Shown here: piece after piece, positions 5,901 to 6,360 of the stretch | How the letters are laid out: every line of letters begins with the position of its first letter | Numbering within the stretch: the stretch's first letter is position 1 | Origin: Microcaldota archaeon | Lineage (GTDB): Archaea > Micrarchaeota > Micrarchaeia > Anstonellales > Anstonellaceae | Assembly (NCBI GenBank): GCA_026396335.1 | Contig: JAPLWZ010000018.1 | Coordinates: forward strand, 1 to 6,360 | Direction: 5' to 3' | DNA: 6,360 bases | Made by a program: the position numbers and the translations under genes | Notes under the pieces: model-generated | The model's database searches: none | Told to the model about the DNA's origin: nothing | The model's input: the letters and a program-made list of their open reading frames with translations, nothing else

Positions 5901-6360
5901 TTGCTGAAGGCAGCCAAATCATAGTGTCCTATGCTGATTACCAGGATTTCCAAACAACAATGGCAAACGCAAAGTCCATTCTAACAGACGCAACAGCGGT
6001 GCAAATGCAACTTTCCGATGAAAATGCAACTGAAACAGCAAGCGGGCTTTCCACAATAACATCCAAACTCGAGTCAGCCCTATCTTCCGCATCATCTGAA
6101 GCAGAATCAAAGGGTTATTCTTCGGGGCTGGCATCTCTTCGCAAGGCAGTGTCTGACTTCCGCTCATCGCTTGCCTCATTTGCATGGAGTGCATCATCTT
6201 CAGCTGCAGACAATTACGCAAAGATAAGGAAATCCGCAACGCCTACTGCATCTATGTCTGGATTTGCGTCTGACACAGCACTTTCATCTACACAAGCGGC
6301 AATCTCAACTTCACAAAAGGAATACTCAAAAGGAAAATACTTGCAGTCCATAATTTACTC
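2930..6360 (+). CDS. Giant secreted Ser/Ala-rich coiled-coil protein, 3' partial
   Basis: One frame is open from ATG 2930 to the window end: 1143 codons plus two bases, no stop. I do not recognise the family. Residues 1-23 form a signal peptide (MGRSGAH, then hydrophobic LFLVFTLLSISSLAF), so it should be exported. Residues about 85-650 are mostly predicted helix, very rich in Ser and Ala with Glu/Lys/Gln, coiled-coil in character (for example 315-335 and 400-490). Residues about 653-940 turn beta-rich, with alternating strands such as YAVTIYTS and ATVSYRL, resembling stacked Ig-like domains. From about 943 it is helical again, with a TPR-like hairpin at 968-997 (AAQGKSDEALAIL). Only six cysteines occur (32, 141, 157, 230, 759, 876), plus three N-glycosylation sequons (208, 913, 1032). 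A cell-surface stalk, S-layer-associated or adhesin role is inferred. A C-terminal anchor, if any, lies outside the window. Confidence 0.85.
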   Translation, partial: MGRSGAHLFLVFTLLSISSLAFSGAAGSFSECYLTLKPYSFWNSQSYLLGNPFITPGAGFFSHTNIYDTSFDSAEQSLGIQNIQVAGPERLGADLSSTGESLSSARSSLSKAKASSATAHSLSLAAQKELNERPGMKWVLCFDVSAYKLVSPVPSVCTYAYNYEPAYWGVLSNSADAFSSAESAAYAVAQKMDEIHGNLALAGAGSENYTGAAKDPFFEANAYLSSSGKCQQDLQSANAIITYFESSPILPDFRSVGFAAHLQRIADDSSDSSIMKMAGTYASLQAAFSAMENEWKIEQKHAQDSQKTLAEKIKETESDNLWKLAMFTSEPTASAAEARKGGSQAYSDFVDIYAQQDLADEYLKNANAEHGANTQDYLANSLSFATASNAISTHALNSLESIRAEAASEVESEKSLASGLISKANAKVSGASSSFADAQALQEANDLLTQAQASYDSAAFLPSLGGQFEAYSNAAKFAQQALDVSATGGSRDLKQQISDQLAAFKKFLSQAKGWNLVDVSYATSHLTAYETAMGNAPSANTLLAIGKAADADRQSILNDINVQYSDLGVRYTAAREKVLALRTQDSSFLSPQFDRIVPYFPASKFNAELSIAHYSEIMSALNAVDERAISQSKSYLSALLTKNSRTSALSDTPVLGFQTRYAVTIYTSNPSALSYSGPVQFSTFTDNQIFSSDFTGGDTISDAFSTSIGASAASAKSIRNPGQYQTAIEVPAVSANSYLTFNFEGTNSPAQITSSSIGCTDASSIGAQASGEVGFFTTRKLEKLIFSIPALQSSADSYALYSGRHYALQPTYASGGESALQGEVTNVAAGANRATVSYRLTSPFIVSQGIRAYESTGIGAKKATFQIDVMDTAIDCGTARVSWREPFKGISSLLVTPLAQEKISQPRAVESANGTDVSFTFSPLLAGEDASFVVTYTISDTTQALTDALSQAQQQVNSYGRDRDKISLLQAQALAAQGKSDEALAILSKMLAEGSQIIVSYADYQDFQTTMANAKSILTDATAVQMQLSDENATETASGLSTITSKLESALSSASSEAESKGYSSGLASLRKAVSDFRSSLASFAWSASSSAADNYAKIRKSATPTASMSGFASDTALSSTQAAISTSQKEYSKGKYLQSIIY

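Noticed and set aside
5919..6239. Minus-strand open frame of 106 codons near the right edge
   Set aside because: It is antisense to the giant gene, has a Leu/Met/Arg-rich shadow composition, and no promoter or ribosome site was seen.
2930..6360. Giant gene as several separate or frameshifted genes
   Set aside because: The frame was followed codon by codon from 2930 to 6360 with no stop or shift, and composition stays consistent on both sides of the beta-rich block.

Overview
The window looks archaeal. It carries a geranylgeranyl reductase-family flavoprotein of the kind that saturates isoprenoid membrane lipids. TATA-like elements lie about 25 bp upstream of likely leaderless starts, two other genes have short GGTG(A) ribosome binding sites, and T-tracts follow stop codons as terminators. 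The genus cannot be named from this sequence. A DPANN-type archaeon, or another archaeon from a metagenome, is a guess based on compact gene packing and a very large unrecognised secreted protein.

Layout, left to right. (1) The last 39 codons of a plus-strand gene ending in a Lys/Glu-rich tail. (2) A perfect 9-bp inverted repeat of A and T tracts, at the stop codon of the next gene, that can terminate transcription from both sides. (3) A minus-strand geranylgeranyl reductase-like gene. (4) A short divergent promoter region, then a plus-strand UPF0173/UlaG-like metallo-beta-lactamase-fold hydrolase. (5) Converging on it with a 1-nt gap, a minus-strand 85-residue protein of unknown function with its own TATA box and Shine-Dalgarno site. 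(6) A minus-strand regulator fusing an AbrB/SpoVT DNA-binding domain to an ACT ligand-binding domain. (7) Diverging from it across a 50-bp gap, a plus-strand reading frame that starts at 2930 and stays open to the last base, at least 1143 codons. It encodes a secreted Ser/Ala-rich protein: signal peptide, long helical or coiled-coil N-terminal half, beta-rich middle, and a second helical region.

How the parts may work together. The lipid reductase and the hydrolase share one promoter region, but no common pathway is evident. The most suggestive pair is the AbrB-ACT regulator and the giant secreted protein: both starts lie about 25 bp from the centre of one A/T-rich element, so the regulator is well placed to control itself and the surface protein. 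That is an inference from position. No RNA genes, CRISPR arrays, insertion sequences or long DNA repeats were seen.
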